Source of the DNA: Candidatus Cloacimonadota bacterium
Lineage (GTDB): Bacteria > Cloacimonadota > Cloacimonadia > JGIOTU-2
Reading direction: 5' to 3'
Assembly (NCBI GenBank): GCA_014384665.1
Contig: JACNFI010000388.1
Location: 1-12,696 of the forward strand
DNA length: 12,696 bases
How positions within the stretch are numbered: the first letter of the stretch is position 1; the number at the start of each line of letters is the position of its first letter. A program made the translations under genes and the position numbers. The notes beneath the pieces are model-generated. The model ran no database searches. It was not told the origin of the DNA and saw nothing but the letters and a program-made list of their open reading frames with translations. Of the stretch, positions 1 to 6,906 are shown piece after piece.

Positions 1-2
1 AA

Positions 3-1289
3 ATTAGTGTCGAAAAATGTCCAGTGTCATCTTGGCACAGAGGGGTTTCACCAACTTCATTAACTATTAATGAACCAACTACAACAGGAACATTTGAAGT
101 CTGGAATTGTGGAGATCCTGGTTCTACTTTAAGCTACACAATTACTGAAAGTTGTAATTGGTTGTCTGTTAATCCAACAGATGGAAGTTCCACAGGAGAA
201 CACGATGATATTACTGTAACCGTTGATTTCAGTTCATTCAGTAGTGGAGAAACAAAAACTTGCATAATCACAGTTTCTGGTGCTGGTGATACAAAAACTG
301 TAACTGTAACTGCTACAGCTATAGAATCATCTCCAAATTTAAACGAAATCGTAGAGATTGAAATAATAGATGACAACACAGCTACAAATACTTTTTGTAA
401 TCACGATGGACAAGTTAATGATACTGAAGACATAAGCTTGGAGGTAAAAGTTAAAAATAATGGTAATGCTACTGCATATAATATAACAGGTGAACTATCC
501 TTGCCAAGTAGTGACTTAAACTGTTGTAATATTGATGACCCATTTACAAGTTTCCCCAATATTTCTCCTGGATCAAGTGAATGGAGTATTAATGATTTTG
601 ACTTTTGGGTTTATTGTATGCCTTCTGATGAAGTTCTTGATTTCACACTTACATTAAATTATGAAGATGAAAATGGCACTCAATATGAATCGCAAATTGA
701 TTTTGATATTGATGTAGGAGAAGAACCTATACCTATTATTGACAGTGCTATATTGCAATTAGAAATTGTACTTATGACACCAGGTATTCCATTTTCTAGT
801 CTTCAATTATATAAATGCAATAGTTATTTTAATGAATCAGGAAACTGTGGAGATTTTACAGGGGGTAGTTGGGGCCAAACTGGATATGGAAGTGGTTCTA
901 TTGTTTATTGGGATGCCCTAGACATAGTAGAATATTGGATAATTGATGGTGGCTTCAATTATGGCTTTTGGATTTATCCTGATTATATTGGAGAAGATTA
1001 TAATTTTAGATTTTATTCAAGAGAATCATCTTCATCAACTAGACCTAAATTAACTATAAATTATCATTGGGAAGGAGAAAGTGGACAGTATAATGATTAT
1101 ACTCCTGAAATGGATATAACATATTGGCGTTGTTTTTATGGAGAAGAAAATGGATGTTATGATTTATTTCCACCAGATTCTGGAAGAATTATGGCAAGTT
1201 GGGGTTATTATGATTATAACTGCCAACAAAATTTAGATTCTATTCTTACCCCTAAAATTTATTTCGACATAAAAAGAAGTGATTTTTAG
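3..1289 (+). CDS. Secreted/surface multi-domain protein, 5'-partial (BACON-like, CARDB-like, DNRLRE-like)
   Basis: The frame is open to the left edge without a stop, so the gene is 5'-truncated; the internal GTG at 24 is not a credible start because it falls inside a beta domain. Three beta-rich modules can be seen (numbering from that GTG). Residues about 8-100 resemble a BACON domain, with the CNWLSVNPTDG core followed by alternating T/V strands. Residues about 105-235 look like a CARDB/NEW3-type Ig module (VKVKNNGNATAYNITGEL). Residues about 238-348 resemble DNRLRE, with an initial IIDSAILQLE strand, a YWDALDIVEYW segment and RPKLTINY at the end. The remaining C-terminal 70 residues are rich in Tyr and Cys and match nothing I recognise; no sorting tail is visible. 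Such architecture is known from extracellular adhesins and glycan-binding proteins of Gram-negative bacteria, so export is inferred. No signal peptide can be assessed because the N-terminus is missing. Confidence 0.7.
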   Translation: MSVEKCPVSSWHRGVSPTSLTINEPTTTGTFEVWNCGDPGSTLSYTITESCNWLSVNPTDGSSTGEHDDITVTVDFSSFSSGETKTCIITVSGAGDTKTVTVTATAIESSPNLNEIVEIEIIDDNTATNTFCNHDGQVNDTEDISLEVKVKNNGNATAYNITGELSLPSSDLNCCNIDDPFTSFPNISPGSSEWSINDFDFWVYCMPSDEVLDFTLTLNYEDENGTQYESQIDFDIDVGEEPIPIIDSAILQLEIVLMTPGIPFSSLQLYKCNSYFNESGNCGDFTGGSWGQTGYGSGSIVYWDALDIVEYWIIDGGFNYGFWIYPDYIGEDYNFRFYSRESSSSTRPKLTINYHWEGESGQYNDYTPEMDITYWRCFYGEENGCYDLFPPDSGRIMASWGYYDYNCQQNLDSILTPKIYFDIKRSDF

Positions 1290-1442
1290 AATAATATTTT
1301 ATACTTAATTTGGGATATTATTGTTATAATTTTTGAAAATAAACCACTATAAATAATTGAATAATTTTATATGTAATTTGGTTTAGAATCTAAATAAAAT
1401 ATTGTATTTTTTCTAATTTGTAAAAAGTTTAATATAATTTAT

Positions 1443-1448
1443 GGAGGA
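1443..1448 (+). promoter_or_regulatory. Shine-Dalgarno deciding the start at 1456
   Basis: A GGAGGA-type site ends 7 nt before the ATG at 1456. It overlaps the upstream in-frame ATG at 1441, which itself lacks a ribosome site, so 1456 is the better start. Confidence 0.6.
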
Positions 1449-1455
1449 ATTTCAA

Positions 1456-2088
1456 ATGAATGGTTTTGCAAAAACGCTTTATGAAAAGTTTTTTATGCGA
1501 GATTTGGTAGGGAAAATTGTGCCAGGAGCAATTATATTTTTAACAGCATATACAATAATAATAAACTCTTCAGATATAATAGTATTTTCATTTCCCAAAT
1601 ATTTGAATTTGTTGGTTGGGGTAATCTTATTTGCATCCTTTCTTATTCTTGGTTTATGTGTCCAAATGTTTGGTGAATTATTAGGTTTACACAGTGCTCA
1701 TCCAAGACCACTTCGGATTTTATTTTTTAAAACTAAACTAGGTAAAAAGTCAAGAGAGTTGTTTGATGACAGAAATGAAAAAATTGAACAAGAGAAAATA
1801 TCCGACTATGCAAAAGATAGAAGGGAACGCTTTGTTGTATTAAAAGAAGGAAGTGGAAATACTGCTGTTGCTCTTTTTATTTCTTTTTTAGTTTTCATCA
1901 CCAAATTTTCATTCAAGACAAACTGGCGGTTTTATATAATAATTTTGATACTTTCAATACTTTGTTATTGGGCACATGTAGTTCATAGAACAAGGCAAGC
2001 ATATTATGAAATAAAAGTACTTAAATTAAAAGGTCATAAGGATTATGATGAGGAAAGTATTGAAAAATATATTGGCCGTAAACTTTAA
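1456..2088 (+). CDS. Four-helix membrane protein, unknown family
   Basis: The product is 210 residues from the ATG preceded by a strong Shine-Dalgarno. Four hydrophobic segments are visible at about 20-37, 50-70, 135-150 and 157-176. A charged loop of some 65 residues between the second and third contains HSAHPRPLRI and a Lys/Glu-rich helix, and a basic C-terminal tail of about 35 residues follows the last segment. An inner-membrane location is therefore likely. I do not recognise the family and assign no function. The gene is separated by an AT-rich gap from the upstream surface-protein gene and is followed by repeat copy A and a terminator-like hairpin, so it is probably transcribed alone. 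Its setting among a DUF4143 ATPase and a toxin-antitoxin pair suggests accessory cargo, which is inference from neighbours only. Confidence 0.6.
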   Translation: MNGFAKTLYEKFFMRDLVGKIVPGAIIFLTAYTIIINSSDIIVFSFPKYLNLLVGVILFASFLILGLCVQMFGELLGLHSAHPRPLRILFFKTKLGKKSRELFDDRNEKIEQEKISDYAKDRRERFVVLKEGSGNTAVALFISFLVFITKFSFKTNWRFYIIILILSILCYWAHVVHRTRQAYYEIKVLKLKGHKDYDEESIEKYIGRKL

Positions 2089-2093
2089 TTATA

Positions 2094-2217
2094 AAGCTAA
2101 TTCAATTATATTAATTATGAACCATATGCTCATTTCCGTCTGAGGCGGATCCCGATTTTTTTATCGGGAAGCCAATGACTGTTGTGCTGGTTCAAGTTTG
2201 TAACTTGAACCAGCAAT
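2094..2217 (+). repeat. Dispersed multi-hairpin repeat, copy A
   Basis: First of three related copies (also 3977-4095 and 5224-5385), all in the same orientation. It begins AAGCTAATTCAATTAT and carries, in order, a small hairpin TCCGTC/GGCGGA (2135-2149), a hairpin TCCCGAT/ATCGGGA (2150-2169) and a perfect 13-bp stem GCTGGTTCAAGTT/AACTTGAACCAGC (2186-2198 and 2202-2214). The last two are nearly identical in copy B. It lies 6 bp after the membrane-protein stop. Confidence 0.8.
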
Positions 2218-2442
2218 GTTTGAAGAAACTAAAATGAATGGTTCAGGTAACATACCTGAACCAGCATTAGAGTGTTTAATTCATTCAACAACTGCCTAAT
2301 TGATATTGACCGATTGGTTGGACTTAACCCCAAACGAAGTTGGGGTTGAGAACAGACAAAATAGACATTTCGCAATCCAAAACTTATATGTCAAAAAAAG
2401 AGGAAATTCCTATACAATCAATTTAAAATTTGAACCAGCAAT
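2205..2442. repeat. Segment between 13-bp direct repeats that interrupts copy A
   Basis: TTGAACCAGCAAT occurs at 2205-2217 and again at 2430-2442. In copy B the same 13 bases run straight on into the CCAGCCC terminator hairpin, whereas in copy A some 212 bp intervene. That stretch holds a perfect 11-bp stem (2239-2249 with 2253-2263) and an 8-bp AACCCCAA/TTGGGGTT stem (2326-2333 with 2340-2347). No convincing gene is visible in it; the longest ATG frame I followed (2234 onward) is about 21 codons. Confidence 0.55.
2239..2263. repeat. 11-bp perfect hairpin (GGTTCAGG type)
   Basis: TGGTTCAGGTA pairs perfectly with TACCTGAACCA around a 3-nt ACA loop. The sequence is a variant of the GGTTCAAG hairpin at the ends of copies A and B, so it belongs to the same repeat family. 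No T-run follows. Confidence 0.55.
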
Positions 2443-2444
2443 CC

Positions 2445-2471
2445 AGCCCAGATTTATTTTTGGGCTTTTTT
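2445..2471 (+). terminator. Rho-independent terminator-like hairpin
   Basis: AGCCCA (2445-2450) pairs with TGGGCT (2461-2466) and is followed by a T-run. The same module, with a longer stem, ends copy B. It could terminate transcription from the membrane-protein gene and insulate the ATPase gene. Confidence 0.5.
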
Positions 2472-2486
2472 AAATTTATATACTAC

Positions 2487-2522
2487 TCATGTTTTAACAA
2501 CGAATCATGTTTTAACAACGAA
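2487..2522. repeat. Perfect 18-bp tandem duplication
   Basis: TCATGTTTTAACAACGAA occurs twice back to back, upstream of the ATPase promoter region. It may be a slippage product or a pair of binding sites; the sequence does not decide. Confidence 0.75.
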
Positions 2523-2586
2523 ACTTTTTATACATATTTCAATTCAGGATTTTATATCAAAATAAAAGGAAAGATTATTAAATTTA

Positions 2587-2640
2587 TTGACATCTATGAC
2601 AGACAATAAATTATTTGTATTGCTGTTTATAAATAGCAAT
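2587..2640 (+). promoter_or_regulatory. Putative promoter and palindromic operator of the ATPase gene
   Basis: A perfect TTGACA lies at 2587-2592, with only weak -10 candidates 14-18 nt downstream (TAAATT, TTATTT). A near-perfect 22-bp palindrome (20 of 22 symmetric positions, arms ATTGCT and AGCAAT) spans 2619-2640, directly before the AGGAG ribosome site at 2641-2645. It could be an operator or an mRNA hairpin next to the ribosome site. This is inference from position and symmetry. Confidence 0.35.
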
Positions 2641-2651
2641 AGGAGAATTTT

Positions 2652-3947
2652 ATGGAAAAATATTTATACGAACAGAATATTCACTGGCAAAATCAAAATT
2701 ATGATAGTGGGATTCGCAGGGAATTATTGGATAAGTTTAAAGCGTTATGTGATATAGATCAAGTGATTGCGATTTCTGGAATTAGAAGATGTGGAAAAAG
2801 TTTTTTATTAAAGCAACTTATTAATTATCTGTTATATAATGGTATTCATCCGGATAATATATTATTTACTAATCTTGAGCTTCCAGCTTTTGCAGGAGAA
2901 CAAACCTCCAAAATACTGGATACAGTTTTACAGACTTATAGAAAAATTAAGGATCCAAAAGGGAAAATATTTTTATTTTTAGATGAAATCCAAACTATTC
3001 CAAATTGGGAAACATGGCTTAAATATAATTACGACCAAAATAAAGGTAAATTAAAGATTTTTATCACTGGTTCAAACAGCCAACTTTTATCAAGTGAGTT
3101 CGCCACAAAGTTATCAGGCAGAATTATTGAAAAACAGTTATATCCTTTTTCTTTCACAGAAATGCTATCCTTTTATGGAGTTTCGTTTGAAAACGAACAA
3201 AAAATCATACTGAATAAAGAAAAAATACTCCATTATTTTGATCAATATTTAAACTATGGCTCTATGCCAGAAACATTACATACAGAATCTTTAGAAATTC
3301 GTAGAGAGTTATTATCATCCTATTTTAATACTATTATTTACAAAGATATTGTTCCTCGCTTTTCAGTCCGTGATTCTCATTTAATTCAAAATTTGGCTTT
3401 GTATCTTTTAGGTAACTCAACCTCTTTATTGAATTTAAAGAAAATAGCAGATTCTTTGCATTCTCATCGTAATACTATTCGGGATTATGTATATTATCTT
3501 GAACAAGCTTTTATGAGTTTTATTATACCAAAATTCAATTATTCTCATAAGGTTCAACTTTTATCTCAGAAGAAAAGTTATTCCATTGACAATGGGTTTA
3601 TAAGTTTATTAGCATTTCGCTTTTCTGTTAATCAAGGAAAACTTTTAGAAAATATAGTATTCCTTGAATTAAAGCATCGTTATAACTGGATTTATTATTA
3701 TAAGAATCTTAAGGAATGCGATTTTATTGTTTATGAACATTTGAAAGATAAATTAGCAGTTCAGGTTTGTTACAGCCTTACAGATGAAAACATAAAGCGA
3801 GAATTAAAAGGCTTAAAGAATGGATGTGATAAAATTAAAGCCAGGGAAGGTTATATTTTAAATTATGATAAAGAAGACGAAGTAAAATACGAAGGTATAA
3901 AGGTTCATATTATTCCTGTTTGGAAATGGATGTTGAATTTAAAATGA
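2652..3947 (+). CDS. AAA_14/DUF4143 family ATPase
   Basis: The 431-residue protein has the full two-part architecture of the AAA_14-DUF4143 family. The N-terminal P-loop ATPase shows Walker A GIRRCGKS (43-50), Walker B FLFLDE (ending D111-E112), a sensor-like FITGSN (137-142) and the family's LSGR (154-157). The C-terminal DUF4143 region contains an E-x4-LELKHR helix, an ECDFIV segment and a VQVCYSL strand, matching the restriction-endonuclease-like half of these proteins. Family length is usually 380-450. Biological roles are poorly known; members are common, multicopy and often in mobile or accessory regions. An AGGAG ribosome site precedes the ATG by 6 nt. The gene stands alone between repeat copies A and B and is followed by a good terminator. 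All catalytic motifs are intact, so it is probably active. Confidence 0.88.
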   Translation: MEKYLYEQNIHWQNQNYDSGIRRELLDKFKALCDIDQVIAISGIRRCGKSFLLKQLINYLLYNGIHPDNILFTNLELPAFAGEQTSKILDTVLQTYRKIKDPKGKIFLFLDEIQTIPNWETWLKYNYDQNKGKLKIFITGSNSQLLSSEFATKLSGRIIEKQLYPFSFTEMLSFYGVSFENEQKIILNKEKILHYFDQYLNYGSMPETLHTESLEIRRELLSSYFNTIIYKDIVPRFSVRDSHLIQNLALYLLGNSTSLLNLKKIADSLHSHRNTIRDYVYYLEQAFMSFIIPKFNYSHKVQLLSQKKSYSIDNGFISLLAFRFSVNQGKLLENIVFLELKHRYNWIYYYKNLKECDFIVYEHLKDKLAVQVCYSLTDENIKRELKGLKNGCDKIKAREGYILNYDKEDEVKYEGIKVHIIPVWKWMLNLK

Positions 3948-3976
3948 GATTATGATTGCTGAATAATTAAAACAGG

Positions 3977-4095
3977 TTCAATTATGCTAATTGTGAGCCA
4001 TAGGCTTATCTCCGCCTGAGGCGGATCCCGATTTTTTTATCGGGAAACCTATGGCTGTTGTGCTGGTTCAAGTTATAAACTTGAACCAGCAATCC
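3977..4095 (+). repeat. Dispersed multi-hairpin repeat, copy B (best-formed)
   Basis: A perfect 9-bp outer stem AGCCATAGG (3996-4004) with CCTATGGCT (4048-4056) encloses two inner hairpins, TCCGCC/GGCGGA (4011-4025) and TCCCGAT/ATCGGGA (4026-4045), so a branched junction can form. A perfect 13-bp stem GCTGGTTCAAGTT/AACTTGAACCAGC (4062-4090) follows. No open frame is evident. With the terminator at 4096 it fills most of the gap after the ATPase gene. The rest of the gap (4123-4317) is very AT-rich with long A and T runs and holds nothing else I can support. Confidence 0.8.
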
Positions 4096-4122
4096 AGCCC
4101 AGATCTATGTCTGGGCTTTTTT
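4096..4122 (+). terminator. Rho-independent terminator after the ATPase gene
   Basis: AGCCCAGA (4096-4103) pairs perfectly with TCTGGGCT (4110-4117) around a 6-nt loop and is followed by five or six T. It stands at the end of copy B and downstream of the ATPase stop. Confidence 0.7.
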
Positions 4123-4332
4123 ATTACAATATCTATTTATAGAAATACTTTTATAACATCTCCAGCCTTTATTTTTATACGATATATTTTTTAAAAAAAA
4201 CTTTACAAAAAATTATCTTTTTTTTTATTTAATTAAAAGTATGATAGTATTAATGATTAAGTTTTTTCATTTTCCAAAGTGACTTTTAAATGAGTATATA
4301 AGAAACAAAATGAATAGAAAGGAGTAAAAATA

Positions 4333-4605
4333 ATGCCTACTCAACATTTAGAGTTTGATATACCAGGGGATATTTTAATAGCATTAAATAATAATATTAA
4401 TGAACTTAAAATGCAAATGAGAATTTTTACTGCAATGAAATTATTTGAAATGGGCAAATTATCTCTTGGAAAAGCTGCAAAACTTGCTGGAATTTCTTAT
4501 TGGAACTTTTCTGAGATATTATCTGAAAATAAGATTTCTTTGGCTAATTATCCGGATGAAGACCTTAAAAAAGAGATTTCAATGTTAGAAGATGAATTAC
4601 TATGA
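4333..4605 (+). CDS. UPF0175 family antitoxin
   Basis: The 90-residue protein matches UPF0175. It has an N-terminal strand (HLEFDIPGDIL), a helix with MKLFEMGKLSLGKAAKLAGIS (about 35-55) resembling the family's helix-turn-helix, and an acidic C-terminal tail (DEDLKKEISMLEDELL) that would contact the toxin. UPF0175 proteins are the usual partners of DUF3368 PIN-domain toxins in VapBC-like type II modules, where the antitoxin neutralises the RNase and represses the operon. The gene precedes the toxin with a 4-bp ATGA overlap, the classic antitoxin-first coupled order. An AAAGGAG site lies at 4318-4324, 8 nt before the ATG. The upstream region is AT-rich with TTTACA and TATGAT-like hexamers but no well-spaced promoter. 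The protein is full length and looks intact although its partner is broken. Confidence 0.85.
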   Translation: MPTQHLEFDIPGDILIALNNNINELKMQMRIFTAMKLFEMGKLSLGKAAKLAGISYWNFSEILSENKISLANYPDEDLKKEISMLEDELL

Positions 4606-5177
4606 AAATTATTGTTGCAGATACATCACCTTTAATATCTTTAGCTATAATTGATAAATTAGATTTATTATTAGAAATCTTTGATGAGGTTTATATTCCA
4701 CAACAAGTATATCAGGAAATAATTTTTGATTTAACTAAACCCAAAGCCAATCTATTAGCAGATTTTTTTAAAGATAAGATTAAGAAAATTGATAATGCAG
4801 ATGAATTATCTTTATTTGTTGATAAAGGAGAGGGTGAAGCAATAATTTTAGCTAAAGAGATACATGCTGATTATTTGTTAATTGATGGTTTTAAAGGGAG
4901 GACTGTTGCAGAAAATTTGAATATTTAGGGGGTGTAATAAAATAACTTTTACACTATCAAGTATTCTTAACTCATAAAATGCGGATTTGTCCTTTCAGTA
5001 TATGATAATGAAATTATTACACCCCCTAAATATATCAGAGTATTGGGATTTTTATTAATCTGTAAGAAAAAAGGACTTATTAAAGAATTAAAACCTCTTA
5101 TAATAAAATTGCGTAACAATAAAAGATTCTATTCTGATAACCTAATAGAAGTTATTATAAAAGAAGCTGGTGAATAG
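4602..5177 (+). pseudogene. DUF3368 PIN-domain toxin, interrupted by a MITE-like element
   Basis: The 5' part (4602-4928) encodes 108 residues of a DUF3368 PIN protein and stops at a TAG inside the inserted element. The missing C-terminus is found at 5037-5177 in an open frame of 46 residues (RVLGFLLICKKKGLIKEL to VIIKEAGE), which matches the usual KKKGLI-containing end of DUF3368. Joining AENLN-I to RVLGF by removing 111 bp gives 154 residues, the normal family length. The PIN acidic residues D7, E39, E77/E79 and D95 all lie before the break, and the usual IDD is IDG here. These proteins are metal-dependent RNases of type II toxin-antitoxin modules. The truncated product lacks the last strand and helices, so I infer an inactive or weakened toxin. 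It overlaps the antitoxin gene by 4 bp. Confidence 0.85.
4923..5031. mobile_element. 109-bp MITE-like element with perfect inverted repeats
   Basis: ATATTTAGGGGGTGTAATAA at 4921-4940 is repeated perfectly inverted at 5014-5033. The interior (about 73 bp) has no coding capacity. Taking the ends at 4923 and 5031 leaves a 2-bp AT duplication, and removing element plus one AT restores the DUF3368 frame (Asn-Ile-Arg-Val). AT-rich flanks make the exact boundary uncertain by a base or two. The element would need a transposase in trans; none is in the window. Confidence 0.8.
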
Positions 5178-5223
5178 CAGATCCCTCGAACAAACCGGCT
5201 AACCTAACTGTCTTCTCCTCCAG

Positions 5224-5385
5224 AAGCTAATTCAATTATGTTAATTGTGAGCCAAAGGCTCATCTCCATGCCTGAGGCGAATCCGCCTTTGGTGGAAGCC
5301 TAAGGCTGAAACCAAAATATTTAATTTTTTCAACAACCACTTGAGTAAAGCGTAACGTTTGTTTCAAGTTTAAGCTTGAACCAGC
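5224..5385 (+). repeat. Dispersed multi-hairpin repeat, copy C (divergent)
   Basis: It starts with the same AAGCTAATTCAATTAT as copy A and shares the TTAATTGTGAGCC block with copy B (with one change). The outer stem AGCCAAAGGC (5250-5259) with GCCTAAGGCT (5298-5307) has 8 of 10 pairs. The inner part is rearranged around GAGGCGAATCCGCC, and the terminal GGTTCAAG hairpin is degenerate (TTCAAG at 5363, CTTGAACCAGC at 5375-5385). It lies between the broken toxin and the convergent DUF512 gene. Confidence 0.65.
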
Positions 5386-5395
5386 GGAATATTTA

Positions 5396-6640
5396 TTATA
5401 CCATTTTAAGTATTTTCCCAGTTTCAACTTTCAAATCCTCAATTGTCTTTCCATCTAATGTAAGCCCATCTTCATTAAACATATTTTTCGGAAGAAATAT
5501 CAAATCTCCACGATTAGTTTTTTTAATCGCTTTCATAACATCGCAACCTGATAATAAGCCAGTTACTGTAACTGTTTCCCCAAAATATTCGTTTTTAACT
5601 TTCATTACATTTGTCTCTACTTTATGAAATTCTTGAAACGCACCTGCCAATTCCGCGATTATTGGATAAATAAGTTCTGCTGTAATAATCGTAATTGATT
5701 TTTGATTATTTTTTATTTTCAATTTTTGAGAAATTAATTCCCATTCTGCCAAAAACTTTCTAACCATTCCCACACCATTTTCAATTTGAGGAAAATCATC
5801 ATAATATTCTTCTTCTGGAATTTCTTCTCTTGCCAGAAGAAAAAACTCATCTGATAAAGTTACCAGTCCAGTACCAAATTCCTGTTTCAATCTTTCCCTC
5901 CATTTCATTGAATCAGAAATTACCTTTTTTGCTAAATCTATATCAACAGGCTGTAAGGGCGTTAACCCTTCTCTAAATTTAGTTAATCCAACTGGCACAA
6001 TAGCAATTGATTGAACAGAGGGATAGAATCCTGCTAAATCAAAAATTGTTCTTTCTAACTCAGTCCCATCATTCCACCCAGGAATTAGAACAATCTGCGT
6101 ATGAATTTGAATCCCATTGTCAGTAAAAAATTTCAACCTCTTTTTGATATTGATTTGAGCTTTATACCGCATGATTTCTTTCCTAAGTTTATCATTGGTC
6201 GTATGAATAGATACATAAAGTGGGGAAAGCCTCTGCTCAACAATTCTTTTATAATCAGCATTGGTCAAATTAGTAAGCGTAATAAAATTCCCATAGATAA
6301 ATGAAAGTCTAAAGTCATCGTCCTTAATCTTAAGTGATGAACGTGCTTGCGGATGCATCTGGTCTACAAAGCAGAAGGTACAGTTACAATTACATCTGCG
6401 ATATTTTATTTCACAGAATTCCAGACCCAAGTCTTCTGAAAATTCTTTCTTTATTTTATAAATTTCCTGGCAATTATTCCGCTGAATTTTTATTCTTAAA
6501 TTTTCATCAGACTGATAAAATTTATAATCAACAATATCATTGATTGGATGATGGTTTATTGAAACAAGGATATCGTTGGGCTGAATACCAACATTATTCG
6601 CAATAAATTGCTTGGTAACAGATTTTATTTTTAGGGACAT
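5396..6640 (-). CDS. PDZ / radical SAM / DUF512 protein
   Basis: The 414-residue protein shows the family's three parts. An N-terminal PDZ-like segment (about 1-60) carries IQPNDILVSINHHPI. A radical SAM core begins at C83-x3-C87-x2-C90 (within RRCNCNCTFCFVDQ) and includes DDDFRLSFIYGNFITLTNL (107 onward) and HTQIVLIPGWNDG. The C-terminal DUF512 domain (about 290-414) has GETVTVTGLLSG and a final DGLTLDGKTIEDL. The Cys motif should bind a [4Fe-4S] cluster that cleaves S-adenosylmethionine, but the substrate of this family is unknown. The PDZ-type opening fits the ATG at 6640; only a weak ribosome site is visible upstream. The gene is last in the - strand series, separated from the aminotransferase by a hairpin terminator, so it is probably transcribed independently. 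It converges with the toxin-antitoxin region. Confidence 0.92.
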   Translation of the reverse strand: MSLKIKSVTKQFIANNVGIQPNDILVSINHHPINDIVDYKFYQSDENLRIKIQRNNCQEIYKIKKEFSEDLGLEFCEIKYRRCNCNCTFCFVDQMHPQARSSLKIKDDDFRLSFIYGNFITLTNLTNADYKRIVEQRLSPLYVSIHTTNDKLRKEIMRYKAQINIKKRLKFFTDNGIQIHTQIVLIPGWNDGTELERTIFDLAGFYPSVQSIAIVPVGLTKFREGLTPLQPVDIDLAKKVISDSMKWRERLKQEFGTGLVTLSDEFFLLAREEIPEEEYYDDFPQIENGVGMVRKFLAEWELISQKLKIKNNQKSITIITAELIYPIIAELAGAFQEFHKVETNVMKVKNEYFGETVTVTGLLSGCDVMKAIKKTNRGDLIFLPKNMFNEDGLTLDGKTIEDLKVETGKILKMV

Positions 6641-6648
6641 ATTTCTGG

Positions 6649-6680
6649 TGAATTAGTGAATTAGTAAACTGGTAAATTTA
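6649..6680. repeat. Short degenerate tandem repeat (8-bp units)
   Basis: TGAATTAG occurs twice in tandem (6649-6664), followed by the related units TAAACTGG and TAAATTTA. It lies just upstream of the DUF512 start and overlaps where its promoter would be expected. Confidence 0.45.
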
Positions 6681-6698
6681 CTTCTTTTATTTTGATCT

Positions 6699-6724
6699 AA
6701 CACCATTTGCAATGGTGTTTTTGT
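6699..6724 (+). other. Hairpin with T-run, role unclear
   Basis: AACACCATT (6699-6707) pairs with AATGGTGTT (6711-6719) around TGC, followed by TTTTG on the + strand. It has terminator form for + transcription, but no + strand gene reads into it; both neighbours are on the - strand, where no T-run follows. Confidence 0.45.
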
Positions 6725-6844
6725 TAAAAATACAAGATTAAAAATCCTGTAATATCAATCTAATAAATCACCTCTCTTTCAACCTCTCACCAATATTTAA
6801 CATGAATTTTCGTATATCTCGTGATATTGGAACAAATAGTGTAT

Positions 6845-6873
6845 AAAAGGCGGGAAAACAAATCCCGCCTTTT
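6845..6873 (-). terminator. Strong hairpin terminator of the aminotransferase gene
   Basis: AAAAGGCGGGA (6845-6855) pairs perfectly over 11 bp with TCCCGCCTTTT (6863-6873). A GC-rich core with flanking A/T runs makes it usable on both strands. It lies 33 bp downstream of the aminotransferase stop. Confidence 0.75.
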
Positions 6874-6906
6874 AATCTTACTACTATTTTTGCCTTAACT
6901 TCAAAT

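Noticed and set aside
1441..1455. Upstream in-frame ATG for the membrane protein
   Set aside because: It overlaps the GGAGGA that serves the ATG at 1456 and has no ribosome site of its own.
2234..2299. 21-codon reading frame beginning ATGAATGGTTCAGG
   Set aside because: It runs through the hairpin repeat, has no ribosome site and no recognisable similarity; most likely chance.
2094..4095. CRISPR array
   Set aside because: Repeats are few, about 1.2-1.9 kb apart, with genes between them; no short regular spacers.
2094..5385. Calling the repeats integron attC sites
   Set aside because: I could not find the paired core sites (RYYYAAC and GTTRRRY) at consistent positions in the three copies, and no integrase is in view; kept only as an analogy.
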